DNA of 64,000 nucleotides from an uncultured Bacteroidota bacterium (lineage in GTDB: Bacteria; Bacteroidota; Bacteroidia; Flavobacteriales; Flavobacteriaceae): positions 1 through 64,000 of the forward strand of contig CACKQW010000005.1 in assembly GCA_902602415.1 (NCBI GenBank), given 5' to 3'. Position numbers and translations under genes: made by a program. A model generated the notes under the pieces. That model had not been told where the DNA came from. It worked only from the letters and a program-made list of their open reading frames with translations, and made no database searches. Numbering within the stretch: position 1 is the stretch's first letter; the number at the start of each line of letters is the position of its first letter. Shown here one piece after another: positions 21,311-29,241 of this stretch.

Positions 21311-23083
21311 TTATTTTTCCGACTTTGACAAATATTTAAAATATTCTTTTAAAATTTTTTCACTTTTATCTGAGTTGGTTTTTATCTCTAAAATCTTAGG
21401 TTTCTTTGACTGATTAAAAAAAGTTGCTAATGCAAAATTCAATCCAAATTTTGTTGAAACTGAAAAATATTTAAAGTTGAACATTTTTGCTAAATTGTAT
21501 GCAGAATAATTATGTCTGGTCTCAATATATTCAGAAAAAACACTATTATTTTTATAGCCGGGTAAAATTTTAAAGATTCCGCCCCCTTGATTATTTATAA
21601 TGATAATTCTAAAATTGTTGGGGATGTACTTTATACAAAGCGCATTCATGTCATAAAGAAAACTTAGATCCCCTGTAACTAACACTACTGGGGTATCTTT
21701 TGCAGCCATACCTATCGCTGTAGAAGTACATCCATCAATGCCGCTAGTTCCCCTATTACAATACATAGCATTATTATTTTTTAGATTAAACAATTGAAAA
21801 TATCGTACTGGCGAACTATTTGAAACTTGTATTCTATAATTACATGGTATTTTGTTGGATAATATTTCAAATACTTTTAAATCAGAAAACTTGACAACCC
21901 TTAAAAATCTTTTGTGTAGAACATTAATTTTTTGTCGGAGTTGTAACCAATTATCTCTATAAGTGAAATTACTTTCTGGTAACTCCAAATTTTCGAAAAG
22001 ATGGTTTGGATTTGCTTCTATGTGATTAGCTTTTATGTAATAGGTGCTATTTGCTGGATTTAAACCTATATGGAAGTGATTATGTGCCTTATAATTTCTT
22101 AAAAATGATTTGATTTTTTTAGAAATAATCATTCCCCCCAAGGAAATAATTATTTCTGGTGACAAATCATTAAATAGCCTATCAGACTCTTTCATGAATT
22201 CTATAGGTGCTAGCAATCGGTCAATATTTGACAAAAATATTTCATCAGTGACATTAGAAGTATGCTCTTTAAAGACAATAATATTCGTTAGAGAGTTTAT
22301 AGTACGAATTGACTTTTCTGAAAGAGATTGTTCCTCTTGAACTCCAATTATCAAAAGTATTTTTTTTGTTTTTTTTATATGGCTTACAAGTTTTTCAAAT
22401 GAAGATTTTTCGGCTACAACAGGCTTTACTTTTTTTCTCACACTTAAAACTATTTCTGGGTGATCAATAAAATTATACAATGGCTCTTCCATTGGAATAT
22501 TTAAATGAACAGGTTGATTTGATTTAAGGCATAATTCAAATGCTTTCTTAATTTTTATTTCATTATTGTACTGAACTTTTTTCTGAAGTTTTATTATTTC
22601 TTTTTCTGAAATACTTTTTGAAATTATTTTTTGAAAATTGCTTTTTATTATTTCCTCTGTTGCATGGACTGGATCTTGTTCCAAGCATGCAGAGAAGTAA
22701 ATGTTTTCACGAAATACGTCTTGCTGATTAATTGTTTGACCATCTCCAATATTAATTTTATATAAAGGTCTATCAGCTGAAAGTACTATTAAAGGAATTC
22801 TGCTAAAATATGCCTCAGAAATGGCCGGATAATAATTTAAAAGTGCTGAGCCAGAAGTGCAAACTAATATTGTAGGTTTAGTTGAATTTTGAGAAAGTCC
22901 AATAGCAAAAAAAGCAGCAGACCTTTCATCAACTATACTATAACAATTAAATTTTTCATTAGACGCAAATCCAATTGCCAAGGGTACATTTCTTGATCCT
23001 GGAGATATCACAACATTACAAAAATTGTACTGAATACATGAGAGTATTAATGTTTGTGCAACTGGAATTTTAGGGTATTTCAT
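21311..23083 (-). CDS. menD: SEPHCHC synthase MenD
   Basis: A thiamine-diphosphate enzyme of about 590 residues that joins isochorismate and 2-oxoglutarate. N-terminal SPGSRNVPLAIGFA, CTSGSALLNYYPAISEAYFS and IVLSADRP form the Pyr domain; RGTSGIDGCTSTAIGMA, VTGDLSFLYDMNAL and NNQGGGIF form the ThDP-binding PP domain. The reading frame opens at 23092 (MHYMKY), but the second Met (23083) matches the usual family start MKYPKIPVAQ, so I use that. The gene is followed by menB. Confidence 0.93.
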   Translation of the reverse strand: MKYPKIPVAQTLILSCIQYNFCNVVISPGSRNVPLAIGFASNEKFNCYSIVDERSAAFFAIGLSQNSTKPTILVCTSGSALLNYYPAISEAYFSRIPLIVLSADRPLYKINIGDGQTINQQDVFRENIYFSACLEQDPVHATEEIIKSNFQKIISKSISEKEIIKLQKKVQYNNEIKIKKAFELCLKSNQPVHLNIPMEEPLYNFIDHPEIVLSVRKKVKPVVAEKSSFEKLVSHIKKTKKILLIIGVQEEQSLSEKSIRTINSLTNIIVFKEHTSNVTDEIFLSNIDRLLAPIEFMKESDRLFNDLSPEIIISLGGMIISKKIKSFLRNYKAHNHFHIGLNPANSTYYIKANHIEANPNHLFENLELPESNFTYRDNWLQLRQKINVLHKRFLRVVKFSDLKVFEILSNKIPCNYRIQVSNSSPVRYFQLFNLKNNNAMYCNRGTSGIDGCTSTAIGMAAKDTPVVLVTGDLSFLYDMNALCIKYIPNNFRIIIINNQGGGIFKILPGYKNNSVFSEYIETRHNYSAYNLAKMFNFKYFSVSTKFGLNFALATFFNQSKKPKILEIKTNSDKSEKILKEYFKYLSKSEK

Positions 23084-23111
23084 ATAGTGCAAAAATAATA
23101 ATAATTAATGC

Positions 23112-24155
23112 TTAACAGGGGTTAAAAATCCTAAGAATAGTTTTTGATTTTTCTAATATTTCATTCCACTCATTTTCTGGTACGCTTTCTGGTGTAATTC
23201 CAGCCCCTACGAAAACTTTTAACTTATTTCCGATGATCTGAGCACATCTAATATTCACAAATAAATTACAATCATCTTCTTTTAAAATACCTAAATAACC
23301 TGTATAATATTTCCTATTGTTCTTTTCATTATTTAGTATATATTCAATAGAGCTTTGCTTCGGGGATCCTGCAACAGCTGGTGTTGGATGAAGGCTGTTT
23401 ATTATTTGTGAAATTTTCCCAATTGGTATTGCAGTGATTGAATTCCTTAAATGAAATAAATTTGCAGCACTTACAGTCTGTAATTTTGAACTAGAGATTT
23501 TATTACAATATTTAGCTAAATTATTAATCATATCATCTAACACGATCTGCTGTTCATTAAGTTCCTTACTACTCCATTTTTGGTGGTAACTAATTTTAGT
23601 TGCTGCTAATGCATGTGCAGTGAGTTTATTTTTTGTAATCTCAACTAACTGCTCGGGTGAAGCTCCAATCCAAACCCCTGATTCCTTTGAAAAAAACAAG
23701 TAGGAAAAGGCGCTGGGATTTAATGAAATTAACCTCATAAAAATCTCAGATTTGGAAACATCTTGAATATTATATTCTAAACATGTAGAAGCTACAATCT
23801 TTCTAAGTTTATATTTTTTAAGGTTTTTTATTACTTGTGAAACATAAGAAATATACTCTATCTTTTTGTTCTGAAAATTTGTATGAGTATGCTCTATGGT
23901 ATTATTAAAAACAGATTGGAAAATAGCTTTAGTAATAATTTTTTTTTGGGGCTCTATATAAATTCCATTTTCTGAAGAATCAAAAGGCATAAAAATAAAA
24001 CCATTCTTTTTATCCAATTCACTAGACTTAATTCTTGTAGAATTTCCAACAATACAACTTACCAAATCCTTGTTGCCAAATTTGTAAGCAACAAATGGGA
24101 TTTTGCTTTTTATGTTTGAATCAATTAATCCAATAAACTCTTTTTCGTTTATCAT
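23112..24155 (-). CDS. menF: Isochorismate synthase MenF
   Basis: A 347-residue chorismate-binding enzyme making isochorismate, the entry step to menaquinone. Motifs: RKIVASTCLEY, the GVWIGASPEQLVE segment, HALAATK, LHPTPAVAGSPK, YYTGYLGI and the C-terminal FVGAGITPESVPENEWNE with metal-binding glutamates. Overlaps ubiE by 4 bp (ATGA). It could be labelled EntC/DhbC by similarity; the operon settles it as MenF. Confidence 0.93.
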   Translation of the reverse strand: MINEKEFIGLIDSNIKSKIPFVAYKFGNKDLVSCIVGNSTRIKSSELDKKNGFIFMPFDSSENGIYIEPQKKIITKAIFQSVFNNTIEHTHTNFQNKKIEYISYVSQVIKNLKKYKLRKIVASTCLEYNIQDVSKSEIFMRLISLNPSAFSYLFFSKESGVWIGASPEQLVEITKNKLTAHALAATKISYHQKWSSKELNEQQIVLDDMINNLAKYCNKISSSKLQTVSAANLFHLRNSITAIPIGKISQIINSLHPTPAVAGSPKQSSIEYILNNEKNNRKYYTGYLGILKEDDCNLFVNIRCAQIIGNKLKVFVGAGITPESVPENEWNEILEKSKTILRIFNPC

Positions 24156-24874
24156 TTAGATGCAATATAAATAGTAGAAGAACCTAAAAGTTTAGGTCTA
24201 ATAGAAATATTTTTGAAACCGACGTTCTCTAAAATTTTTTTAAATTTTTGCCCCGATGGAAACGATTCTGCAGAATTTAATAAATATTTATATGCTAATT
24301 TATCCTTTGAAAAAATACTTGCCATCAATGGGATATACGTTCTTGTGAAAAAAGAGTATAGTAATCTAATTATTTTATTTTCTGGCACAGATGTTTCAAG
24401 AACAATTAGAGCCCCATTAGGTTTTAAAACTCTAAAGCTTTCACCCAGGCCTTTTTCTAAATCTTGAAAATTTCGAACACCAAACCCTATGGTTATGAGA
24501 TCAAAAAAATTATCATTATAATTTAAATTTTCAGCATCTCCTTTTTGAAGGGAAACCGACTTTTGAAGATTTTTTTTTCTTATTTTATTTCTCCCAATAT
24601 TTAGCATTTGTTCAGAAATATCAACTCCTACAACCTCACAATTTGGAATGCTTCCAAGCTTGATGGCAATGTCAGCTGTACCTGTAGCTATGTCTAAAGC
24701 CTTTTTCGGATTTAATTTTTTTGCTATTGAAAGAATATTGTTTTTCCACCTCTTGTGACTATTAAAAGTTATAATCCAATTTAGGAAATCGTAATCATCA
24801 GAAATTTTATCAAACATTTTTTCAATTTGATTTTTCTTTGAACTCCGAGATTTTTGGTAAGGTTTTAACATCAA
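24152..24874 (-). CDS. ubiE: Demethylmenaquinone methyltransferase UbiE/MenG
   Basis: A 240-residue class I SAM methyltransferase that performs the final C-methylation of demethylmenaquinone. Signatures: MFDKISDDYDFLNWIITFNSHKRW (given here only in part: DDYDFLN), ALDIATGTADIAIKLG SAM-binding loop, VVGVDISEQMLNIGR, GDAENLNYNDNFFDLITIGF and GVRNFQDLEKGL. First gene of the operon; the 160 bp upstream would hold its promoter. Confidence 0.94.
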   Translation of the reverse strand: MMLKPYQKSRSSKKNQIEKMFDKISDDYDFLNWIITFNSHKRWKNNILSIAKKLNPKKALDIATGTADIAIKLGSIPNCEVVGVDISEQMLNIGRNKIRKKNLQKSVSLQKGDAENLNYNDNFFDLITIGFGVRNFQDLEKGLGESFRVLKPNGALIVLETSVPENKIIRLLYSFFTRTYIPLMASIFSKDKLAYKYLLNSAESFPSGQKFKKILENVGFKNISIRPKLLGSSTIYIASK

Positions 24875-25036
24875 AAATTAGAAATATAAATTTACAATTA
24901 ATTAGCAATAACAATGCCGAGCAATTATTAAAATTGCAGCTACTATTAATTGAAACAATTACTGATAGTACAAGGGAGAGTTGAATAAAAAGATAAAATT
25001 TTATTCAAAATTTGAGGCCTTCTGAGATTGATAAAG

Positions 25037-25228
25037 CTATATAAGGGATACTTTTGTAGCAGCTTTACCTTTTCTCCCTTCTCCTTCTTCATACTCTACT
25101 TTATCACCTTCTTTGATGGTAAGATTTCCAAGTGCTGAATAATGAACGAATAGGTCTTCTCCGGTTTCATCATTTGTGATAAAACCATAACCTTTAGACT
25201 CGTTGAAAAATTTTACTGTTCCTTTCAT
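25037..25228 (-). CDS. Cold-shock protein, CspA family
   Basis: A 63-residue single cold-shock domain protein binding single-stranded RNA/DNA. RNP1 is KGYGFI (residues 12-17) and RNP2 is LFVHYS (26-31), after the usual MKGTVKFFNESKG opening. It stands alone with a good promoter box upstream. Its 5' leader is short, so no long cold-responsive leader of the E. coli cspA type is evident. Confidence 0.95.
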   Translation of the reverse strand: MKGTVKFFNESKGYGFITNDETGEDLFVHYSALGNLTIKEGDKVEYEEGEGRKGKAATKVSLI

Positions 25229-25246
25229 TTATGAATTAAATTTCAG

Positions 25247-25254
25247 CAAATGTA
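25247..25254 (-). promoter_or_regulatory. Bacteroidota -7 promoter box for the cold-shock gene
   Basis: On the minus strand TACATTTG matches TAnnTTTG exactly, 19 bp upstream of the cold-shock start codon. A clear -33 TTTG is not seen. Confidence 0.5.
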
Positions 25255-25296
25255 GTTTATATTATAATAGTAAATGATGTTTTTTAATAATATTTT

Positions 25297-25605
25297 TCAC
25301 TTTTTATAATTATCATATAAATATAGTGGCAACGATAATGAAAAGCCGACAAGAAATAATGATACGATATATTTAATAAAACACTTAGCTCTTATTTTTT
25401 TATTTGAGAATTGATAAATAAGATAGACCAAAAAAGAACTGGCAGCAACTGTAATATCCATAGTAATCATAGATATTGCATGATTAGAGTATAATTGATC
25501 GATAAACCCTGTCATCGACCAATTGTTCTCTTTTAAGAAATTTATCAGGTGGTAATATGGAAGAATAACGCCGAGCAAACACAAAATAAAAAATATCTTT
25601 TTCAT
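25297..25605 (-). CDS. DUF2834-like small membrane protein
   Basis: A 102-residue protein with about three transmembrane helices (1-20, 45-65, 80-97) and the pattern LPYYHLINFLKENNW, which resembles DUF2834 proteins of unknown function. It lies in the inner membrane and precedes no obvious partner. Confidence 0.65.
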   Translation of the reverse strand: MKKIFFILCLLGVILPYYHLINFLKENNWSMTGFIDQLYSNHAISMITMDITVAASSFLVYLIYQFSNKKIRAKCFIKYIVSLFLVGFSLSLPLYLYDNYKK

Positions 25606-25669
25606 AACTTTTTCTTCACAATTTAATAAATACTCTTATTCTTTATAGTATAATTGTAGTCTAAAAAAA

Positions 25670-25852
25670 ATGTTAGAAAAATATTTTCAATGCCCTTATT
25701 GTTGGCAAGAGCAGTTAAAACTGATAGACCCATCGCAGAGAAATCAAAATTTCATTGAGGACTGCGAAATCTGTTGCAACCCTATAGATTTTCAAATTTT
25801 AATTAAATACAATGAAATCAAGGATTTTCAAATTAAAAAAATAGGTCAATAA
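25670..25852 (+). CDS. CPXCG-motif cysteine-rich protein
   Basis: A 60-residue protein with two cysteine pairs, CPYC (8-11) and CEIC plus an extra C (31-35), resembling a zinc ribbon. Length and sequence (YFQCPYCWQEQ; EDCEICCNPIDF) fit the CPXCG family of unknown function. The stop is directly followed by the ATG of the next gene. Confidence 0.85.
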   Translation: MLEKYFQCPYCWQEQLKLIDPSQRNQNFIEDCEICCNPIDFQILIKYNEIKDFQIKKIGQ

Positions 25853-27067
25853 ATGAATGCCAAAAAAAAACTTGATTTAGTTATTTGGGGAGCAACCGGT
25901 TTTACTGGTCAATTAGTTTGCGAATATATCGCCCGCTCTTATGACAGTAAAGATTTAAATTGGACAATTGCTGGTAGGGATGAAACAAAGTTGTCGAAAC
26001 TCAAGAAGAGATTAGATATTAAAAATTCTATTATAATCGGAAATAGCAATGATATATCTAGCCTAGAAAAAATATGCGCTGTGACAAAAGTAATTTGCTC
26101 AACCGTTGGACCATATGCGATTTATGGAACTGAATTAATTCATGCATGCATAAAAATGAAAACTAACTATTGTGACATTTCAGGCGAAACACAATGGATA
26201 AGAAAAATAATAGACACTTTTCATGACAAAGCTAAAAAACAAAAAATCAAAATAGTAAATTCTTGTGGCTTTGACTCAATACCCTCTGACATTGGTGTAT
26301 ATTTCTGTCAATCCAACTATTTTAAAGAAAACGGAAAATATACTAATGCAATTAACATGCGTGTTGCAGGAACAAAGGGTGGCTTTAGCGGAGGGACATA
26401 TAATAGTCTTACAAATGTTATTCATGAAGCTAGTGTGAATAAGTCTGTAAGAGAAACATTAAATAACCCTTATGGGCTTAACCCCGTCAATGAACAAAGT
26501 GGTCCTGATACAAAAGATTTGCGCTCTGTTGTATATGACAAAGAAGCTAAATCATGGATTGCTCCTTTTATTATGGCAGGGATTAATACTAAAATTGTTA
26601 GAAGGAGTAATGCGTTATTAAACTATAAATATGGGAAGTCTTTTTTATATAGTGAAGCATTACTTGTAGGAGATGGTATTCTGGGCAAAATAATTGGGTA
26701 CCTTAGCCTAATTCCAATATTCATGGTAATTCAAAAAAAAGGTTCAATAATAAAAAGAATTGTGGACTTATTCGTTCCCAAAGCTGGTCAAGGACCTTCA
26801 AAGAAGCAGAGAGAAAATGGATTCTTTAATCTAAAATTTTACTTTAACAATGGTCAGAAAAAGTATATAGCAAAAGTCACAGGTGACATGGATCCAGGCT
26901 ATGGATCAACTTCAAAAATGTTAGCAGAATGTGCTATATGTTTGGCTCTTGACGATACATTAAATGAAAATTATGGCGTGATTACACCGTCTGTTGCATT
27001 TGAGAAAAATATATTAGAAAGATTGCAAAATAATGCTGGCCTCAAGTTTTCAATGAAAAAAATCTAA
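25853..27067 (+). CDS. Saccharopine dehydrogenase-like NAD(P)-binding oxidoreductase
   Basis: A 404-residue protein with an N-terminal Rossmann motif VIWGATGFTGQLVCEYIA (about 10-27) and TVGPYAIYGTELIHAC, CDISGETQW and SCGFDSIPSDIGVY, characteristic of the saccharopine dehydrogenase-like/trans-acting enoyl reductase group. True lysine-pathway saccharopine dehydrogenases differ, so a lipid-related reductase role is more likely (inferred). A run of nine A at codons 3-6 is present. The 3' end overlaps the convergent next gene by 4 bp. Confidence 0.85.
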   Translation: MNAKKKLDLVIWGATGFTGQLVCEYIARSYDSKDLNWTIAGRDETKLSKLKKRLDIKNSIIIGNSNDISSLEKICAVTKVICSTVGPYAIYGTELIHACIKMKTNYCDISGETQWIRKIIDTFHDKAKKQKIKIVNSCGFDSIPSDIGVYFCQSNYFKENGKYTNAINMRVAGTKGGFSGGTYNSLTNVIHEASVNKSVRETLNNPYGLNPVNEQSGPDTKDLRSVVYDKEAKSWIAPFIMAGINTKIVRRSNALLNYKYGKSFLYSEALLVGDGILGKIIGYLSLIPIFMVIQKKGSIIKRIVDLFVPKAGQGPSKKQRENGFFNLKFYFNNGQKKYIAKVTGDMDPGYGSTSKMLAECAICLALDDTLNENYGVITPSVAFEKNILERLQNNAGLKFSMKKI

Positions 27068-27513
27068 AAAACTTTTTTTAAAATAATACTGTCATTTATT
27101 TCTCCGTCTTCAATCAACTTGATCTCATCTTCATAGAGCCTCCAAACAGAGTTTTCAGCGGTTAATTTAATTTTATTTTCAATTGAATCATCAATAATTA
27201 TTTCTCCATTCTCTGTGCGTGCCCATGTAATTTCTTGCTCTTCGTATATATACGAATCAATAATAAAAATTGCCTTATTTTCTTTCTTAAACAGAATATA
27301 CATTTCTAAATCTTTGAAGAATTCTATAATCAATCCTGAACTCAGACTAGCAACCATCTTTTCATAAGATTCTAACTTATTTATATTTTCATCTAAAATT
27401 TTTTCGATATCTAAATCAATTCTCCACTTTCCAAGAATACTCTCATTATTTTCTTGACCTGAAGCAAAGAAAAAATTAAGTGTAAACAAAAGAACTAATA
27501 CTTTATTTTTCAT
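27064..27513 (-). CDS. Exported hypothetical protein, possibly lipocalin-like
   Basis: A 149-residue protein with signal peptide MKNKVLVLLFTLNFFFASGQ. It continues SILGKWRIDLD, a start seen in small lipocalin-like exported proteins, and ends in alternating beta strands (IKLTAENSVWRLYEDEIKLI). There is no cysteine motif and no catalytic set. Function unknown. Confidence 0.7.
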   Translation of the reverse strand: MKNKVLVLLFTLNFFFASGQENNESILGKWRIDLDIEKILDENINKLESYEKMVASLSSGLIIEFFKDLEMYILFKKENKAIFIIDSYIYEEQEITWARTENGEIIIDDSIENKIKLTAENSVWRLYEDEIKLIEDGEINDSIILKKVF

Positions 27514-27622
27514 TTGATTTATTAATTATATAAATTTTATTTATGGAAACAAAAAATATGCTAATCTTTCAGTTAAAGAGTATTCTTTTAAAAAGTGTTT
27601 TGTAAATTGAAAAAAAAACTTG

Positions 27623-27706
27623 ATGGAAGAATGGTACAAAAAAAATAGAATTTACTTTTATGCTATTGTTCTGTGTTATTTTGTATACAGGATTTATTTC
27701 AGCTAA
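27623..27706 (+). CDS. Possible 27-residue membrane peptide
   Basis: An ATG-to-TAA frame encoding 27 residues (MEEWYKKNRIYF..., ending YRIYFS): a charged start followed by one hydrophobic aromatic-rich helix. It lies just upstream of another small membrane gene on the same strand. Coding is uncertain at this length. Confidence 0.3.
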   Translation: MEEWYKKNRIYFYAIVLCYFVYRIYFS

Positions 27707-27726
27707 CTTTATGTAAATTTAATTAA

Positions 27727-27894
27727 TTGAAAGTATTAGTTTATTTTTTGATAGGTGCAGGCATTGGAATGTGCTTGTCACTTTTACTTTATAAAGAATT
27801 TTTGATTTCAGAAGAATCAATATATACAATATCTGTAGTGTTTTTTAGTATTGCTGGGTTCTTAGAAATGAGAAGAAGAAAAAAAATGAAATGA
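27727..27894 (+). CDS. Small membrane protein with TTG start, coupled to the PNGase F gene
   Basis: A 55-residue frame starting with TTG (an in-frame TAA sits immediately upstream, so no earlier start is possible). It has two hydrophobic helices, VLVYFLIGAGIGMCLSLLLY and IYTISVVFFSIAGFL, and a basic tail MRRRKKMK. It overlaps the next ATG by 4 bp (ATGA), the same spacing seen at other real gene pairs in this window, which supports it. Function unknown. Confidence 0.6.
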   Translation: MKVLVYFLIGAGIGMCLSLLLYKEFLISEESIYTISVVFFSIAGFLEMRRRKKMK

Positions 27895-29240
27895 AAAAAA
27901 TAGTACAATTTATATTTTGCTTATTGTTTTTAGCGTGTGGCTCAAATAATGAATCCTCTTCATCAGAGCCAGAAAATTTAAACCCAACCCTTAATTCTAA
28001 TAGAACTTCCTTGTCTTTTGAAGATACAATGGTGAGTTTAAAATCAGAGTCTAAGTTAATTACGCTAACTTCAAGTAACTTAAATTCTGATATTTTAATT
28101 GAAGTGCCAAATGATTTTGAGATTTCTAATGACAACACAAATTTTTTTAACTCTCTTTCAATTACCCCGTCTGCGAACATGAACTTGTATGTTAGGTTTT
28201 CTCCTACAGACACAGGTAATAGTTTTGGTAATCTCATAATTTCATCAGCTGAAATTGACAATGATATATCTGTTAGTCTTTATGGAAATGGATTACTCAT
28301 GGTTCATAATTATCAAGCATTTGATGAGCAAGCTTTAGGCTTTGGAGGTGGTTTTAGCCAATCCGCATCTGGTGTTTTTGACCTTCATGATGATGTGTCA
28401 AATATTGAAAGTGTCAAAATGTTTTTACAGATCGATTGTCCAAATGGAAGCAGTGGTTGTGATGATTGGGATAGGTTTGCAAATATTAAAGTAAAAGACA
28501 ACTATTCGGGAAATTGGTTTGAGATTGGGAGATATATAACTCCATATTGGACAGGAACACAAGTGCTCGAAAGAGGACTAGAGTTTGATGTTACTGATTT
28601 TAAATTTCTGCTAACAGGTGCTACAGAGTTAAGAATTTACATAGAAAACTGGACTCCAAAACCTGATATTATTTCTATTGATTTCGATTATGTCGTTGGA
28701 ACACCAGATTATCAAAATTATGAGGTCTCTGAAGTTTTAAGTCTTCATTCAAATTCTATTGATTGTGTGCCTTATGGTGTTGCACACAATATAGACTTAG
28801 AAAAATCTGTACTAATACCTGCTGCAGCTGAAAGCGCTCATTTTAGAACAATCATCACTGGTTGGGGGCATGCTACCCCAACAGATCCAGACGGAAGACC
28901 TTGTGCAGAATGGTGCTATAGAACACATGATATCAAAATAAATAATGCCTCAGCATTTCAGCATTATATGGGGCCAATCGGATGTCCATCAAATCCTATT
29001 AATGATGAACAAGACCCTGGAAACTGGGAGCCTAACAGGGCAGGTTGGTGTCCCGGTATGGCAGTTCCTGTAAGAACGGATAATATTGATTCCTCTCATA
29101 ATGGATCCCCTTTTATTTTTGAGTATGATTTACAGGATTGGACAAGTAATGGAGCCGGTGGTAATGCATTTTACGCTATTTCTACATATGTGATTGTAAA
29201 AAGTAATTCTGAGATTAATCCTGCAGTAATTCAAGATTAG
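27891..29240 (+). CDS. Peptide-N-glycosidase F (PNGase F) homologue, lipoprotein
   Basis: A 449-residue lipoprotein (lipobox FLACGSN, Cys16). Residues about 20-135 form an added beta-sandwich domain. Residues 136-449 match both PNGase F domains: MFLQIDCPNGSSGCDDWDRF, GRYITPYWTGT, EFDVTDFKFLLTGATELRIY, then SIDCVPYGVAH, GWGHATPTDPDGRPCAEWC, RTHDIKINNASAFQHYMGP, APGNW-like PGNWEPNRAGWCPGM and DAFYAIS-like NAFYAIST. The residues equivalent to the known catalytic Asp60, Glu118 and Glu206 of the Elizabethkingia enzyme are present as Asp194, Glu252 and Glu340. The enzyme should hydrolyse the bond between asparagine and GlcNAc, releasing whole N-glycans. There is no T9SS tail, so a membrane-anchored form, surface or periplasmic, is inferred. 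Confidence 0.93.
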   Translation: MKKIVQFIFCLLFLACGSNNESSSSEPENLNPTLNSNRTSLSFEDTMVSLKSESKLITLTSSNLNSDILIEVPNDFEISNDNTNFFNSLSITPSANMNLYVRFSPTDTGNSFGNLIISSAEIDNDISVSLYGNGLLMVHNYQAFDEQALGFGGGFSQSASGVFDLHDDVSNIESVKMFLQIDCPNGSSGCDDWDRFANIKVKDNYSGNWFEIGRYITPYWTGTQVLERGLEFDVTDFKFLLTGATELRIYIENWTPKPDIISIDFDYVVGTPDYQNYEVSEVLSLHSNSIDCVPYGVAHNIDLEKSVLIPAAAESAHFRTIITGWGHATPTDPDGRPCAEWCYRTHDIKINNASAFQHYMGPIGCPSNPINDEQDPGNWEPNRAGWCPGMAVPVRTDNIDSSHNGSPFIFEYDLQDWTSNGAGGNAFYAISTYVIVKSNSEINPAVIQD

Positions 29241-29241
29241 A

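Noticed and set aside
24961-25036. Terminator after the cold-shock gene
   Set aside because: There are AT-rich inverted stretches (AAAATTTTATTC/AAATTTTGAATA) but no GC-containing stem with a following T run on the minus strand.
25861-25872. Run of nine A in the saccharopine dehydrogenase-like gene as a phase-variation switch
   Set aside because: A runs of this length are common in such AT-rich DNA, the frame is intact, and the gene is not a surface product.
27845-28261. 138-codon minus-strand open frame opposite the start of the PNGase F gene
   Set aside because: It has no signal, motif or neighbour logic, while the plus strand carries a conserved enzyme.
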